Origin: Epibacterium ulvae
GTDB taxonomy: Bacteria; Pseudomonadota; Alphaproteobacteria; Rhodobacterales; Rhodobacteraceae
Assembly: GCF_018678075.1 (NCBI RefSeq)
Contig: NZ_JAHHIR010000033.1
Coordinates: forward strand, 82,036 to 146,035
DNA length: 64,000 bases
Reading direction: 5' to 3'
Part shown: in pieces, positions 26,013-35,416 of the stretch
Layout: each line of letters begins with the position of its first letter
Position numbering within the stretch: the first letter of the stretch is position 1
Notes under the pieces: generated by a model
The model's input: the letters and a program-made list of their open reading frames with translations, nothing else
Database searches by the model: none
Told to the model about the DNA's origin: nothing
Translations under genes and position numbers: made by a program

Positions 26013-27936
26013 GCTGTTTCGAAATCTTTCCCTGACCGCAGCCGCGTTTGTGGTCGCCGCACATATGGCGCATGCCCAAACGTTGGAGCGGTCCGATTAT
26101 CAGGAAAGCAGCTTTTGGAAATCCGAAGTTGATATGGACTTCCTGCCCCCCGTGGCCGAACGGCTGCCCGACACGCCTTTGATTGTTGACCTCGCGGCCA
26201 AGGGGCGCAGCTTTGGCGTTCAAGGCGGCACCCTCAACACGATGGTCAGTCGGTCCAAGGACATCCGCCAGATGGTGGTCTATGGCTACGCGCGGCTGGT
26301 GGGCTATGACGATGATTACAACCTGAAACCCGATCTGCTGCTGGCCTGCGAAAACGACGGCAATCGCAAGTTCACCATGCGGCTGCGTCCGGGTCACAAA
26401 TGGTCGGACGGAAGCCCCTTCACGGCCGAGGATTTCCGCTATTGGTGGGAAGACGTGGCCAACAACCCGTTGCTGAACCCGGCAGGCCCGCCAGATTTCC
26501 TACGAGTCGAAGGCGAGGTGCCGACGGTCACATTCCCGGATGAAACCACCGTTGTTTATGAGTGGTCCAAACCCAATCCGAACTTTATGCAAAGCCTTGC
26601 ACAGGCGCGCCCTCCGTTCATCTATCGACCCTCCGCATATCTGAAACAGTTCCACGCGGACTTCACCGCGCCCGAAGCGCTGGAGGAAGAGGTCGACTAT
26701 GCCCGGGTGAAATCCTGGGCCGCGCTGCACAACAAGCTCGACAATATGTACAAGTTCGACAATCACGAGCTGCCCACATTGCAGCCCTGGATGAACGCAT
26801 CTTCGGGCAAGAAGATCCGCCATCAATTCGTCCGCAACCCGTTCTACCACCGGATCGACAGCCGTGGCGTGCAGTTGCCCTATATCGACACCGTCGAGAT
26901 GGAGATCGTCTCGGGCGGGTTGATCGCAGCCAAATCCAACGCAGGCGAAGCCGATCTACAGGCCCGTGGCCTTGGGTTTCGCGACATTCCGATCCTGCGC
27001 AAAGGCGAGAATGAAGGCGGCAATTACCGATCCGTCCTGTGGCAAAGCGGCGCCGCCTCGCAAATCGCGATCTATCCGAATTTGAACGTAAACGATCCGG
27101 TCTGGCGCGAGGTGCTGCGCAATGTGCGCGTGCGCCGCGCCCTGTCGCTTGCGATCAACCGTCGCGCAATCAACAAAGCACTGTATTTCAAACTGGGCCA
27201 TCCCGGTGCAATGGCGGTTCTGGAAAAAAGCCCGTTCTTTGAGGACAAGATGCGCTCTGCCTGGGCTGCATATGACCCTGAGCTGGCCAATCATATGCTG
27301 GATGCCGCAGGCCTGTCTGAGAAAGACGCCTATGGCATCCGCTACTTGCCCGATGGCCGCCGGATGGAGCTGATTGTCGAAACCGCCGGTGAACGGCAAG
27401 AAGTGGAAAACGCGCTGCAGATTATTACCGATGACTGGAACGATATTGGCATCAAACTGATCCTGCGCCCGCTTGACCGTGACATCCTGCGCAACCGCGT
27501 GTTTTCCGGCACCACAATGGCATCGGTCTGGTATGGCTGGGACAACGGGTTGCCCGGCCCCTATACCTCACCGTCGTATCTGGCGCCAACCGATCAGACG
27601 TTTCTGGCCTGGCCGAAATGGGGGCAATACCACCAAACCAGCGGCCAGGTTGGCGAACATCCCGATGATCCGGCAGCAAAACAGCTGATGCATTTGATGC
27701 ATGATTGGAACAACGCCACCGACGACGCCACCCGCAGCCAGATCTGGCACGACATGCTGATGATTCACGCGGAACAAGTCTATGGGATTGGGTTGGTTTC
27801 AGGCGCGCCGCAACCGGTGGTCATCAACCGCAACCTTCGAAATGTCCCGGACAAAGCCATCTGGGCTTGGGATCCGGGTGCCCATTTTGGGGTACACCGC
27901 GTCGATGAATTCTACTTCGAAGGCGGCCAAGGCTAA
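26005..27936 (+). CDS. Periplasmic peptide-binding protein (YejA/Opp family)
   Basis: Extracellular solute-binding protein family 5, 643 residues, longer than typical OppA (~540) and similar in size to YejA-type proteins. A signal peptide of about 24 residues ends AHAQ. The family pattern LRPGHKWSDGSPFTAEDFRYWWED is near residues 130-153, and NVRVRRALSLAINR is seen near residue 375. It should capture oligopeptides or peptide-like compounds in the periplasm and deliver them to the two permeases encoded next. The substrate is not deducible from the sequence. Confidence 0.9.
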   Translation: MFKLFRNLSLTAAAFVVAAHMAHAQTLERSDYQESSFWKSEVDMDFLPPVAERLPDTPLIVDLAAKGRSFGVQGGTLNTMVSRSKDIRQMVVYGYARLVGYDDDYNLKPDLLLACENDGNRKFTMRLRPGHKWSDGSPFTAEDFRYWWEDVANNPLLNPAGPPDFLRVEGEVPTVTFPDETTVVYEWSKPNPNFMQSLAQARPPFIYRPSAYLKQFHADFTAPEALEEEVDYARVKSWAALHNKLDNMYKFDNHELPTLQPWMNASSGKKIRHQFVRNPFYHRIDSRGVQLPYIDTVEMEIVSGGLIAAKSNAGEADLQARGLGFRDIPILRKGENEGGNYRSVLWQSGAASQIAIYPNLNVNDPVWREVLRNVRVRRALSLAINRRAINKALYFKLGHPGAMAVLEKSPFFEDKMRSAWAAYDPELANHMLDAAGLSEKDAYGIRYLPDGRRMELIVETAGERQEVENALQIITDDWNDIGIKLILRPLDRDILRNRVFSGTTMASVWYGWDNGLPGPYTSPSYLAPTDQTFLAWPKWGQYHQTSGQVGEHPDDPAAKQLMHLMHDWNNATDDATRSQIWHDMLMIHAEQVYGIGLVSGAPQPVVINRNLRNVPDKAIWAWDPGAHFGVHRVDEFYFEGGQG

Positions 27937-28964
27937 TGCATCTTCTGCGCTACGCGATCTATCGTTTCGCCACCATGCTGCTGACCTTATGGGTGGTGTC
28001 GATCCTGATTTTCATCATCATCAACCTGCCCCCCGGTGACTATCTGTCCAACCAGATTGCCGAGCTACAAGCCTCAGGTCAGTCCGCAGGCGTTGCCAAG
28101 GCCGAGTTTCTGCGCCAAGAATACGCGCTGGACCGCCCCCTGTGGCAGCAATATTTCATCTGGGTCGGCTTCTTTCCCGGACCACATGGGTTTTCCGGCC
28201 TGATCCAGGGCAACTTTGGCTGGTCATTTGAATTTGACGCCCCCGTATCCGAGATTGTCGGCGACAGCCTGTGGATGACCGTCATGGTCAATCTGGCGGC
28301 CGTCCTGTTTGTCTATCTGGTCGCCCTTCCGCTGGGTGTTCTGGCGGCGGCACGCGCGCGCAGCTGGGTGGACTACACCTCGGCCTTTGTGGGGTATCTG
28401 GGGCTGGCCACGCCGAACTTTTTGCTGGCGCTGGTTTTGTTTTACTATGGGCACAAACACTTGAACTTGCCGATCGGCGGCTTGATGGACCCGGTTTACG
28501 AAAACGCGCCCTTGTCTTGGGACAAGGTGAAATCCATCCTGCTGCATTTGATCGTGCCCACCTTTGTGATCGGCACTTCGGGCGCATCCGCCATGATGCA
28601 GCGTTTGCGCGCGAATATGCTGGATGAGCTGGGCAAACCCTATGTGGAAACCGCCATAGCCAAAGGGATGCCACCGCGCCGCATGTTGATGAAATACCCG
28701 CTGCGGGTGGCCTTTAACCCCTTTGTTGCGGATATCGGCAACCTGCTGCCCTCGATGGTGTCCGGCTCTGTTCTGGTATCGGTTGTTCTCGGCCTACAAA
28801 CCATCGGCCCCGACCTGCTTCAGGCGCTCAAATCGCAAGACATGTTCCTGTCGGCCTTTGTGCTGATGTTCGTGGCGCTGCTGACATTGATCGGCACAAT
28901 GATCTCTGACGTGCTCCTGGTCCTGCTGGATCCGCGTATTCGCTATGAGGGGCGCAAATCATGA
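27936..28964 (+). CDS. Peptide ABC transporter permease (YejB-like)
   Basis: Inner-membrane permease, 342 residues, with the family N-terminal pattern YAIYRFATMLLTLWVVSILIF and about six spans. The EAA coupling loop appears as YVETAIAKGMPPRRMLMKYPLR. Its start overlaps the binding-protein stop by one base. It pairs with the next permease to form the channel. Confidence 0.92.
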   Translation: MHLLRYAIYRFATMLLTLWVVSILIFIIINLPPGDYLSNQIAELQASGQSAGVAKAEFLRQEYALDRPLWQQYFIWVGFFPGPHGFSGLIQGNFGWSFEFDAPVSEIVGDSLWMTVMVNLAAVLFVYLVALPLGVLAAARARSWVDYTSAFVGYLGLATPNFLLALVLFYYGHKHLNLPIGGLMDPVYENAPLSWDKVKSILLHLIVPTFVIGTSGASAMMQRLRANMLDELGKPYVETAIAKGMPPRRMLMKYPLRVAFNPFVADIGNLLPSMVSGSVLVSVVLGLQTIGPDLLQALKSQDMFLSAFVLMFVALLTLIGTMISDVLLVLLDPRIRYEGRKS

Positions 28965-30130
28965 CCCATTCACCTGACGACCGCTTTGTCAACGACGCGC
29001 CCTTTGATCCCAACCCGGCCCTGCTGGAAGTCGAGCGCAAGGATCTGGACGCGCCAAATTGGCTGTTGGTTTGGCGCAAGTTCCGCACCCATCGGCTGGG
29101 TCTGATATCCGGCGCGTTCTTGTTGTTTTGCTATCTGCTGCTACCCGTCATTGGCTTTGTCGCGCCTTATGGGCCAAATGAACGCCACGCAGAGCATCTG
29201 TATTCGCCACCGCAAAGCATTCATTTCTTCCATGACGGGGAATTCCTCGGCCCGTTTATCTATCCAATGACATCCGAGGCGAACCTGCAGACTTTTCAGT
29301 GGGAGTTCATTCCCGATCTCGAAAGCCCCCGCACACTGCGGTTCTTCTGCGAAGGCAAATCCTACAAGATCGCAGGCCTTATCCCCTCAGACATTCATCT
29401 GTTCTGCCCGCCGGAAGTTTTTGACGAGGAGGTCGTGCCCTTTTTCCTATGGGGATCAGACCGGTTAGGGCGCGATGTGTTCAGCCGTATCCTTTATGGT
29501 GCGCAATTGTCGCTGACCGTGGGTCTGATTGGCATCACCGTGTCCTTTGTGCTCGGCATCTTTTTTGGCTCGGTCGCGGGCTATTTCGGCGGCACTATCG
29601 ATTGGGTCATCAATCGTGTGATTGAGGTCCTGCGCTCGCTGCCGGAACTGCCCCTTTGGCTGGCGCTTTCGGCGGCGGTGCCATCCAACTGGTCGCCGAT
29701 TGCGGTGTTCTTTGTTATCTCAATCATTCTGGGTCTGCTGGATTGGCCCGGCCTTGCCCGGTCTGTGCGCGCCAAATTCCTGTCCTTGCGCGAGGAAGAA
29801 TACGTGCGCGCGGCTGAAATGATGGGGGCCAGCTCGGGCCGGGTGATCCGCAAACACTTGCTGCCAAACTTCCTTAGCCACCTGATCGCCTCGGCCACCT
29901 TGTCGATCCCGGCGATGATCCTGGGGGAGACGGCACTGTCCTATCTCGGCCTGGGTCTGCGCGCACCTGCGGTTAGCTGGGGCGTGATGCTGAACGATGC
30001 CCAGAACCTCGCCAGTATCGAAATCTACCCCTGGACCGCGATCCCAATGCTGCCCATCGTTGTCGTGGTTCTGGCCTTCAACTTTTTGGGCGACGGGTTG
30101 CGCGACAGTCTGGACCCCTACCAACAATGA
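28961..30130 (+). CDS. Peptide ABC transporter permease (YejE-like)
   Basis: Second inner-membrane permease, 389 residues. An extended cytoplasmic N-terminus and a periplasmic stretch of about 110 residues after the first span make it longer than OppC-type proteins, as in YejE. The coupling loop reads EEEYVRAAEMMGASSGRVIRKHLLPN. It overlaps both neighbours by 4 nt (ATGA), so the transporter subunits are translationally coupled. Confidence 0.92.
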   Translation: MTHSPDDRFVNDAPFDPNPALLEVERKDLDAPNWLLVWRKFRTHRLGLISGAFLLFCYLLLPVIGFVAPYGPNERHAEHLYSPPQSIHFFHDGEFLGPFIYPMTSEANLQTFQWEFIPDLESPRTLRFFCEGKSYKIAGLIPSDIHLFCPPEVFDEEVVPFFLWGSDRLGRDVFSRILYGAQLSLTVGLIGITVSFVLGIFFGSVAGYFGGTIDWVINRVIEVLRSLPELPLWLALSAAVPSNWSPIAVFFVISIILGLLDWPGLARSVRAKFLSLREEEYVRAAEMMGASSGRVIRKHLLPNFLSHLIASATLSIPAMILGETALSYLGLGLRAPAVSWGVMLNDAQNLASIEIYPWTAIPMLPIVVVVLAFNFLGDGLRDSLDPYQQ

Positions 30131-31470
30131 GCCTGCTGGGCGCCCTCCCCAACCCGGACGCGTTTGAGACATCCGGCACCGGGATCGCGCCCAGCGCCTT
30201 TGCTGTCACCGACCTAATGTGCCGTTCAATTACGGCCGTCGGGGTAGAGCTCGCCGCCTATATGTCCGCAACCGATCTCGTGCCTCAGCCACCTGTGGTT
30301 TGCGTCGATCAGCGGCTGGCAACCCTTTGGGGGAAATACAGTTTCCGCCCGCAGGGTTGGGCGATGCCGGATCTTTGGGATGATCTGGCCGGGATCTACC
30401 AGACGCGTGATGGCTGGATCAGACTGCACACCAATCTGCCCCATCACCGCCGCGCAGCCCTTGCGGCGCTCAATTGCAACGCGCGTCGCGACGACATTGC
30501 CGACGCCTTGCAAAACCAATACGCGGCTCAGGTTGAAGAGGCGATCCATGCCAATGTCGGCGTCGCTGCTGCTTTGCGTGGGTCGGTGGATTGGGCCAAT
30601 CACCCACAGGGCAGCGCCGTCGCGCAGGAGCCATTGATCGCCTGGCGGGGCGCACGGCACATCCAGCCCCGCGCCCTCGACATGGCCACTCCAAACCGGC
30701 CACTGCACGGGCTGCGCGTTCTCGACCTGACCCGTGTCCTTGCGGGGCCCATCGCGACACGCACACTGGCGGGTCTGGGCGCAAATGTCCTACGCATTGA
30801 TCCCCCCGATTGGGATGAACCCGGTGTGATCCCCGATATCTCATTGGGTAAATCCATGGCGGCTTTGGACCTCAAGTCTCCAGAGGGGTGTGAGCGTCTT
30901 TCGCAACGGCTGACACAGGCGGATGTCGTGGTGCACGGCTATCGTCCTGGCGCGCTGGACGCGCTTGGCATTGACCTGGCTCGCCGCGATGCGCTGGCGC
31001 CAAACCGGGTTGAAGTCACGCTCAACGCCTATGGCTGGACCGGGCCGTGGGCCAATCGGCGCGGCTTTGACAGTCTGGTACAGATGAGCAGCGGCATCGC
31101 CCATCGTGGCATGACCTGGGCCGGAGCCGCACGCCCGCATCCGCTGCCGTTTCAGGCATTGGACCATGCCACCGGTTATCTGATGGCCGCGGCTGCACTC
31201 TCTGGATTACGGGCAGCACAGTCTGGCCAACCCGTTGGACATGCGCATCTTTCCCTCGCGCGGACGGCTTTTGAGTTGCACAACCTTCAACCTGATGCCA
31301 GCGGGCCCGACATCCGCACATGGCAGGATGACGATTTCAGTGATACCGCAGAACACACCACATGGGGGCCGGGTCAGCGTCTGCGTTCCCCTTTGCGCGT
31401 AGGGCAAACGCAGCTGCAATGGGAGCACCCAGCCGTAGCCTGTGACACCCACCCAGCCGACTGGCGCTAG
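30127..31470 (+). CDS. CaiB/BaiF-family CoA transferase
   Basis: Family III CoA-transferase, 447 residues. The usual N-terminal block of the family, LHGLRVLDLTRVLAGPIATRTLAGLGANVLRID, begins only near residue 197; residues 1-190 instead resemble the tail part of such enzymes (YQTRDGWIRLHTNLP). Conserved PLPFQALDHATGYLMAAAA is near residue 340. So it looks like a permuted or fused two-part member. It overlaps the permease by 4 nt, so it is expressed with the peptide importer, an unusual pairing. Substrate CoA ester is unknown. Confidence 0.82.
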   Translation: MSLLGALPNPDAFETSGTGIAPSAFAVTDLMCRSITAVGVELAAYMSATDLVPQPPVVCVDQRLATLWGKYSFRPQGWAMPDLWDDLAGIYQTRDGWIRLHTNLPHHRRAALAALNCNARRDDIADALQNQYAAQVEEAIHANVGVAAALRGSVDWANHPQGSAVAQEPLIAWRGARHIQPRALDMATPNRPLHGLRVLDLTRVLAGPIATRTLAGLGANVLRIDPPDWDEPGVIPDISLGKSMAALDLKSPEGCERLSQRLTQADVVVHGYRPGALDALGIDLARRDALAPNRVEVTLNAYGWTGPWANRRGFDSLVQMSSGIAHRGMTWAGAARPHPLPFQALDHATGYLMAAAALSGLRAAQSGQPVGHAHLSLARTAFELHNLQPDASGPDIRTWQDDDFSDTAEHTTWGPGQRLRSPLRVGQTQLQWEHPAVACDTHPADWR

Positions 31471-33803
31471 TCGCCGTCAGAGCCGCCATTCACATCCATC
31501 AGATCGTGGTCTATTGCCGCCTGCGCAGCGCCCACGGCGGCGCGTTTCTTCTGCTCAGGCGTCAGCTCATCCGCCTGATCGGCCGCAAGGCGCACGGTAA
31601 CTTCGCGGTGGGCAAAATGGATCCCTTCGCGTTCAAACAATTCGCGGATCTCGTGAAAGACCTTCTTGCGGATCGTCCACTGATCGCCCGGTTTGGTCAT
31701 AAATTTGACCCGGATGATCATCGCGGAATCCTGCATTTCGATCACACCCTGCGATTTCAGCGGCTGGATGAAGTTGTCGCCAATTTCGGGATCTTCCAAC
31801 ATGCGCTGACCCAGCTTTTTGATCAGCTTGCGGACCTTTTCCACATCGGTGTCATAGGTCACGCGCAGCGGCAATTTCATCATCACCCAATCGCGAGAGT
31901 AATTGGAGAGCACTTTGATCTCCCCAAAGGGCACTGTGTTCAAAGCACCCAAATGGTGGCGCAGCTGGAATGACCGGACCGAGATCTTTTCGACCGTCCC
32001 CTTCACATCGCCAATGTCGATGTATTCCCCTTTGCGGAACGCATCATCCAACAAAAAGAACGCCCCGGAAAAGATATCGCGCACCAAGGTCTGTGAGCCA
32101 AAGCCCACCGCCAACCCGACAACACCGGCACCCGCGAACAGGGGGCTGACGTTGATGCCGATTTCCAACAACAAGATCAAGATGATGGAGACCACAACCA
32201 CCGCTAGGATCGCCCCTCGGAACAAGGGTAGCAATGTCGCCAACCGACTGGCACCACCGGCACCGCCTTCGTCGCCCAGTTCGGCCTCCTGGGTGTCTTC
32301 GGTCTCATCCTCGATCTTGCTGTCGATCCAGATCCGGAACATGTGATAGACGATGTAGCCGATAAACACGATTGCAATGATATCCAGACCTTTTGCCGCC
32401 CAATCACTGTCGAGCCACTCCGCATCGGGGCTCCAGACAAAGATCAGCGCAATCACCCCAACCAAAAAGGCCAGAACCGCAGCCACACGTCGGGCCAGAT
32501 CCTCAAAAGTCGCAACCGGGTGGCGGCGACGCGGCGGGAGTTCTTCGATGTTGTCCATGTCCTCTGACATCACGCCGTAATCGGTAACGTCCTGGTCAAC
32601 AACACGGCGCGCCCGTTTCTGAAAGAAGCGCTCGATCACATAGTTGATCACGCCGTAAACGACCAAAATTGAGGTCAGAACCAAGTAAGTGCCAGCCATC
32701 AGCGGAATGGAGACATTGCGTTGCAACACCAGATCCACGCCAAGTTCCAGCCAGCCAAAAATCATATAGGCAACCATCAACGGCGCCCAGGCGACCGATA
32801 GAACCCGCACCAACCAGGTACAGGCGTCCTTGGGCTTGCCTGCGCGGATGGCTCCGGAAATGGCGCGTCCATTGACAATGACCATCACCAGATTGGCCAA
32901 TGTTCCCACCAGCGCCAGCCCACCGTAGGTCAGAGCATAGACATTGTAGTTCAGGCCAAAATCACCCACCCACGTGGCAAACAGAACTGCGCAGATATCA
33001 TAGGTCGCAATGGCCGAGGCCCAATAATACAGCCGCGTCGCATCACGATCGCTCAGGATTGGAATGCGGTATTGCGGTAGAAACGGCGACAGAACCATCC
33101 GCCACAGATCCGAGGCGGTGCGCGACAGAAAGAAGGCGGTGAATATGGCAACAATGGTGAATTGGATCGACTGATCCTCGGCCCGGCCAAAAAACAACAG
33201 CGCCGTTATCTCGACAAACAACATCGCAAAAATGGTGGCGCCAATGCCGGTCAAAAACCGCATGACCAAGAACGGCATCTTCTCGGCATAGCCCTGCGGT
33301 GCCTCTTTGATACGCGCAACCACGAATTTCTTGGCGATGCGTTTGCCGTAGATCTCGATCGACAGCCAGCGCCCGATCAGCAGCAAAACCAGCGCTCCGC
33401 CCAGCACTTCGACATATTTCATGATCCGCCCATCAGGGCTGGTCTGGCGCAGGACGTACTGGAACTCAAACAGCGAATAAGGCAGCGCGTCCAAGCGGTT
33501 GGTCAGCGCACTGCGGAAGGCTTCCACCCGGGTCTGCGCCTGCATCAGCCGCGAGGCACCCTCCATCGGGTTCTCGGCCTCATCTTCCTCTTCGGCGCTC
33601 TCGGGCATGCTGGTGATAGGCTGGCCCGTCGGGTCAATGACAATCACACCAAGCCCGCTTTCGACGGCCTGCTCAATGGCCGATTGCAACGCATTCGCGG
33701 TCTCATCAGAGCTGCTGTCTTGCGCCCAGACAGAGGCCGCTAGAACAACACTTATCAAAAGACCGAGAAGTCCCCGCAAAACGCCTGCCATTTCGCCACC
33801 CAT
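31467..33803 (-). CDS. Large MscS-family mechanosensitive channel protein
   Basis: A 778-residue inner-membrane protein. A signal peptide or first span at the N-terminus (ending SVWAQD) is followed by a periplasmic segment, about ten membrane spans between residues 125 and 610, and the MscS beta/C-terminal domain (FGSQTLVRDIFSGAFFLLDD, then RKGEYIDIGDVKGTVEKISVRS). It should open under membrane tension and release solutes during osmotic downshock. ATG codons at 33803 and 33791 are both possible starts. Its stop overlaps that of the convergent CoA-transferase gene by 4 nt. Confidence 0.9.
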   Translation of the reverse strand: MGGEMAGVLRGLLGLLISVVLAASVWAQDSSSDETANALQSAIEQAVESGLGVIVIDPTGQPITSMPESAEEEDEAENPMEGASRLMQAQTRVEAFRSALTNRLDALPYSLFEFQYVLRQTSPDGRIMKYVEVLGGALVLLLIGRWLSIEIYGKRIAKKFVVARIKEAPQGYAEKMPFLVMRFLTGIGATIFAMLFVEITALLFFGRAEDQSIQFTIVAIFTAFFLSRTASDLWRMVLSPFLPQYRIPILSDRDATRLYYWASAIATYDICAVLFATWVGDFGLNYNVYALTYGGLALVGTLANLVMVIVNGRAISGAIRAGKPKDACTWLVRVLSVAWAPLMVAYMIFGWLELGVDLVLQRNVSIPLMAGTYLVLTSILVVYGVINYVIERFFQKRARRVVDQDVTDYGVMSEDMDNIEELPPRRRHPVATFEDLARRVAAVLAFLVGVIALIFVWSPDAEWLDSDWAAKGLDIIAIVFIGYIVYHMFRIWIDSKIEDETEDTQEAELGDEGGAGGASRLATLLPLFRGAILAVVVVSIILILLLEIGINVSPLFAGAGVVGLAVGFGSQTLVRDIFSGAFFLLDDAFRKGEYIDIGDVKGTVEKISVRSFQLRHHLGALNTVPFGEIKVLSNYSRDWVMMKLPLRVTYDTDVEKVRKLIKKLGQRMLEDPEIGDNFIQPLKSQGVIEMQDSAMIIRVKFMTKPGDQWTIRKKVFHEIRELFEREGIHFAHREVTVRLAADQADELTPEQKKRAAVGAAQAAIDHDLMDVNGGSDGD

Positions 33804-34189
33804 ACCAATATCTTTGAAATTCGGATGAACTTTATCCAGCCGCAGGTTGAAAGGCTATCGCTCATTTTGGTTATGATTTGGAAATATCTTTGCTTGATTG
33901 CAACTTGGGCACGCGCGCGCTATAGCGGACGGATAGGAAATGGCGCTTTGACCCATATCTGGACTGCTGCCGTTCCAGGACGTCTAAATCCCGCGACACC
34001 GGGTACTCAACCCTGCGCCTCACCAGGGGCAGATAAGAACACGTGCCAGGTGCCACTACGGGCAACCTCGCCAGAACCGAGGCACAGGATGGCCAACGAT
34101 TGGGGTCACGAATACGGGCACATGGATTTGGCCGCCAGACGTGGAATTTTACGTCTGTCCGCAGGCTATTGCTCCGCCAAGGCCCCTTC
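33804..34189. other. Divergent intergenic region before the glycosyltransferase operon
   Basis: About 386 bp between the channel gene (minus) and the seven-gene operon (plus), with no supported gene. A weak promoter on the plus strand can be read as TTGCAA (33898-33903), 17 bp, TATAGC (33921-33926). If used it would give a 5' leader of about 260 nt. I see no clear operator. Confidence 0.4.
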
Positions 34190-35416
34190 ATGACGCATTT
34201 GCCTGATAACACTGTGCTAGATGCCACCGTGCGTGGCCCCCGTGTGGTTCTGTACAGCCACGACACCTTTGGCCTGGGTCACCTGCGCCGTTCGCGGGCC
34301 CTGGCCGAGGCCATCACCGCCGCTGATCCATCCGCATCCGCCCTGATCCTGACCGGTTCCCCCGTGGCGGGTCGTTTTACATTTCCGACACGCGTGGACC
34401 ATGTGCGCCTGCCCGGTGTGATCAAACAGGCAGACGGCTCCTATGCCTCGCGCACCATGGGCATGGACATCGAAGAGACGACGCAACTGCGCGCAAATCT
34501 GATCCTCTCCACCGTCGAAAGCTATGCACCGGACATTCTGATCGTCGACAAGGAACCTAGCGGGTTTCGCGGTGAATTACTGCCGACATTGGAACGGCTC
34601 AGCACCGACGGCTCGGCCAAGGTTGTCCTCGGCCTGCGCGACGTACTGGATGAACCCGAGGTTCTGGCCCGCGAGTGGGAACGCAAAGACGCCATTCGCG
34701 CGACCGAGGCCTATTATGATGAAATCTGGGTCTATGGATCGCGGTCCGTCTATGAACCCACCCAAGGGCTGCCTCTCAGCGCCGAGACACGAGCGCGAAT
34801 GCATTGGACCGGCTATCTGCGCCGTGACCTTGGCGAAATTGGCCCTGCGCCGCAGCAACCCTATGTGCTGATCACCCCCGGTGGTGGCGGTGATGGCGCA
34901 ACGATGGTGGATCTGGTGTTGTCCGCCTATGAGCAGGATCCGACCCTGGAACCCCGTGCGGTTCTGGTCTACGGCCCCTTCCTGTCCGGTGAAACGCGCG
35001 AGGATTTCGAAACCCGTGTCGCCCGCCTTGAGGGGCGCGTCACCGCCGTGGGCTTTGAGAGCCAGATTGAAACGCTCTTTGCCGGTGCGCAAGGCGTGGT
35101 TGCGATGGGCGGCTACAATACCTTTTGCGAATTGCTGTCCTTTGACAGACCGGCCGTGATCGTCCCCCGCACCAAACCGCGCCTGGAACAATGGATCCGG
35201 GCCAGCCGCGCCGAAGAGCTGGGTCTTGTCTCCATGCTCGATGAAAACCGCGACGGGCTGACACCAACATCGATGATCAAAGCGATCCGCGCATTGGAAA
35301 ACCAAACCCCACCGTCAGCAGCCGGCGCCCATGCGCAATTGCTGGACGGGTTGGATTATGTGACCGCACGTGTTGAAAGCCTGCTGGCCCAACGCGCGCC
35401 AAAGGCAGCCGAATGA
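34190..35416 (+). CDS. MurG-like (GT28-type) glycosyltransferase
   Basis: A 408-residue GT-B-fold protein. The N-terminal part has VVLYSHDTFGLGHLRRSRALAEAI, the glycine-rich acceptor-side loop of GT28-like enzymes, and the C-terminal part has LITPGGGGDGATMVDLVL and GVVAMGGYNTFCELLSFDRP, the sugar-nucleotide site. It resembles predicted glycosyltransferases of the COG4671 type. The ATG at 34190 is used; an upstream frame from 34043 has no family support. It is the first gene of a tightly overlapping operon and is followed with a 4-nt ATGA overlap. Confidence 0.87.
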   Translation: MTHLPDNTVLDATVRGPRVVLYSHDTFGLGHLRRSRALAEAITAADPSASALILTGSPVAGRFTFPTRVDHVRLPGVIKQADGSYASRTMGMDIEETTQLRANLILSTVESYAPDILIVDKEPSGFRGELLPTLERLSTDGSAKVVLGLRDVLDEPEVLAREWERKDAIRATEAYYDEIWVYGSRSVYEPTQGLPLSAETRARMHWTGYLRRDLGEIGPAPQQPYVLITPGGGGDGATMVDLVLSAYEQDPTLEPRAVLVYGPFLSGETREDFETRVARLEGRVTAVGFESQIETLFAGAQGVVAMGGYNTFCELLSFDRPAVIVPRTKPRLEQWIRASRAEELGLVSMLDENRDGLTPTSMIKAIRALENQTPPSAAGAHAQLLDGLDYVTARVESLLAQRAPKAAE

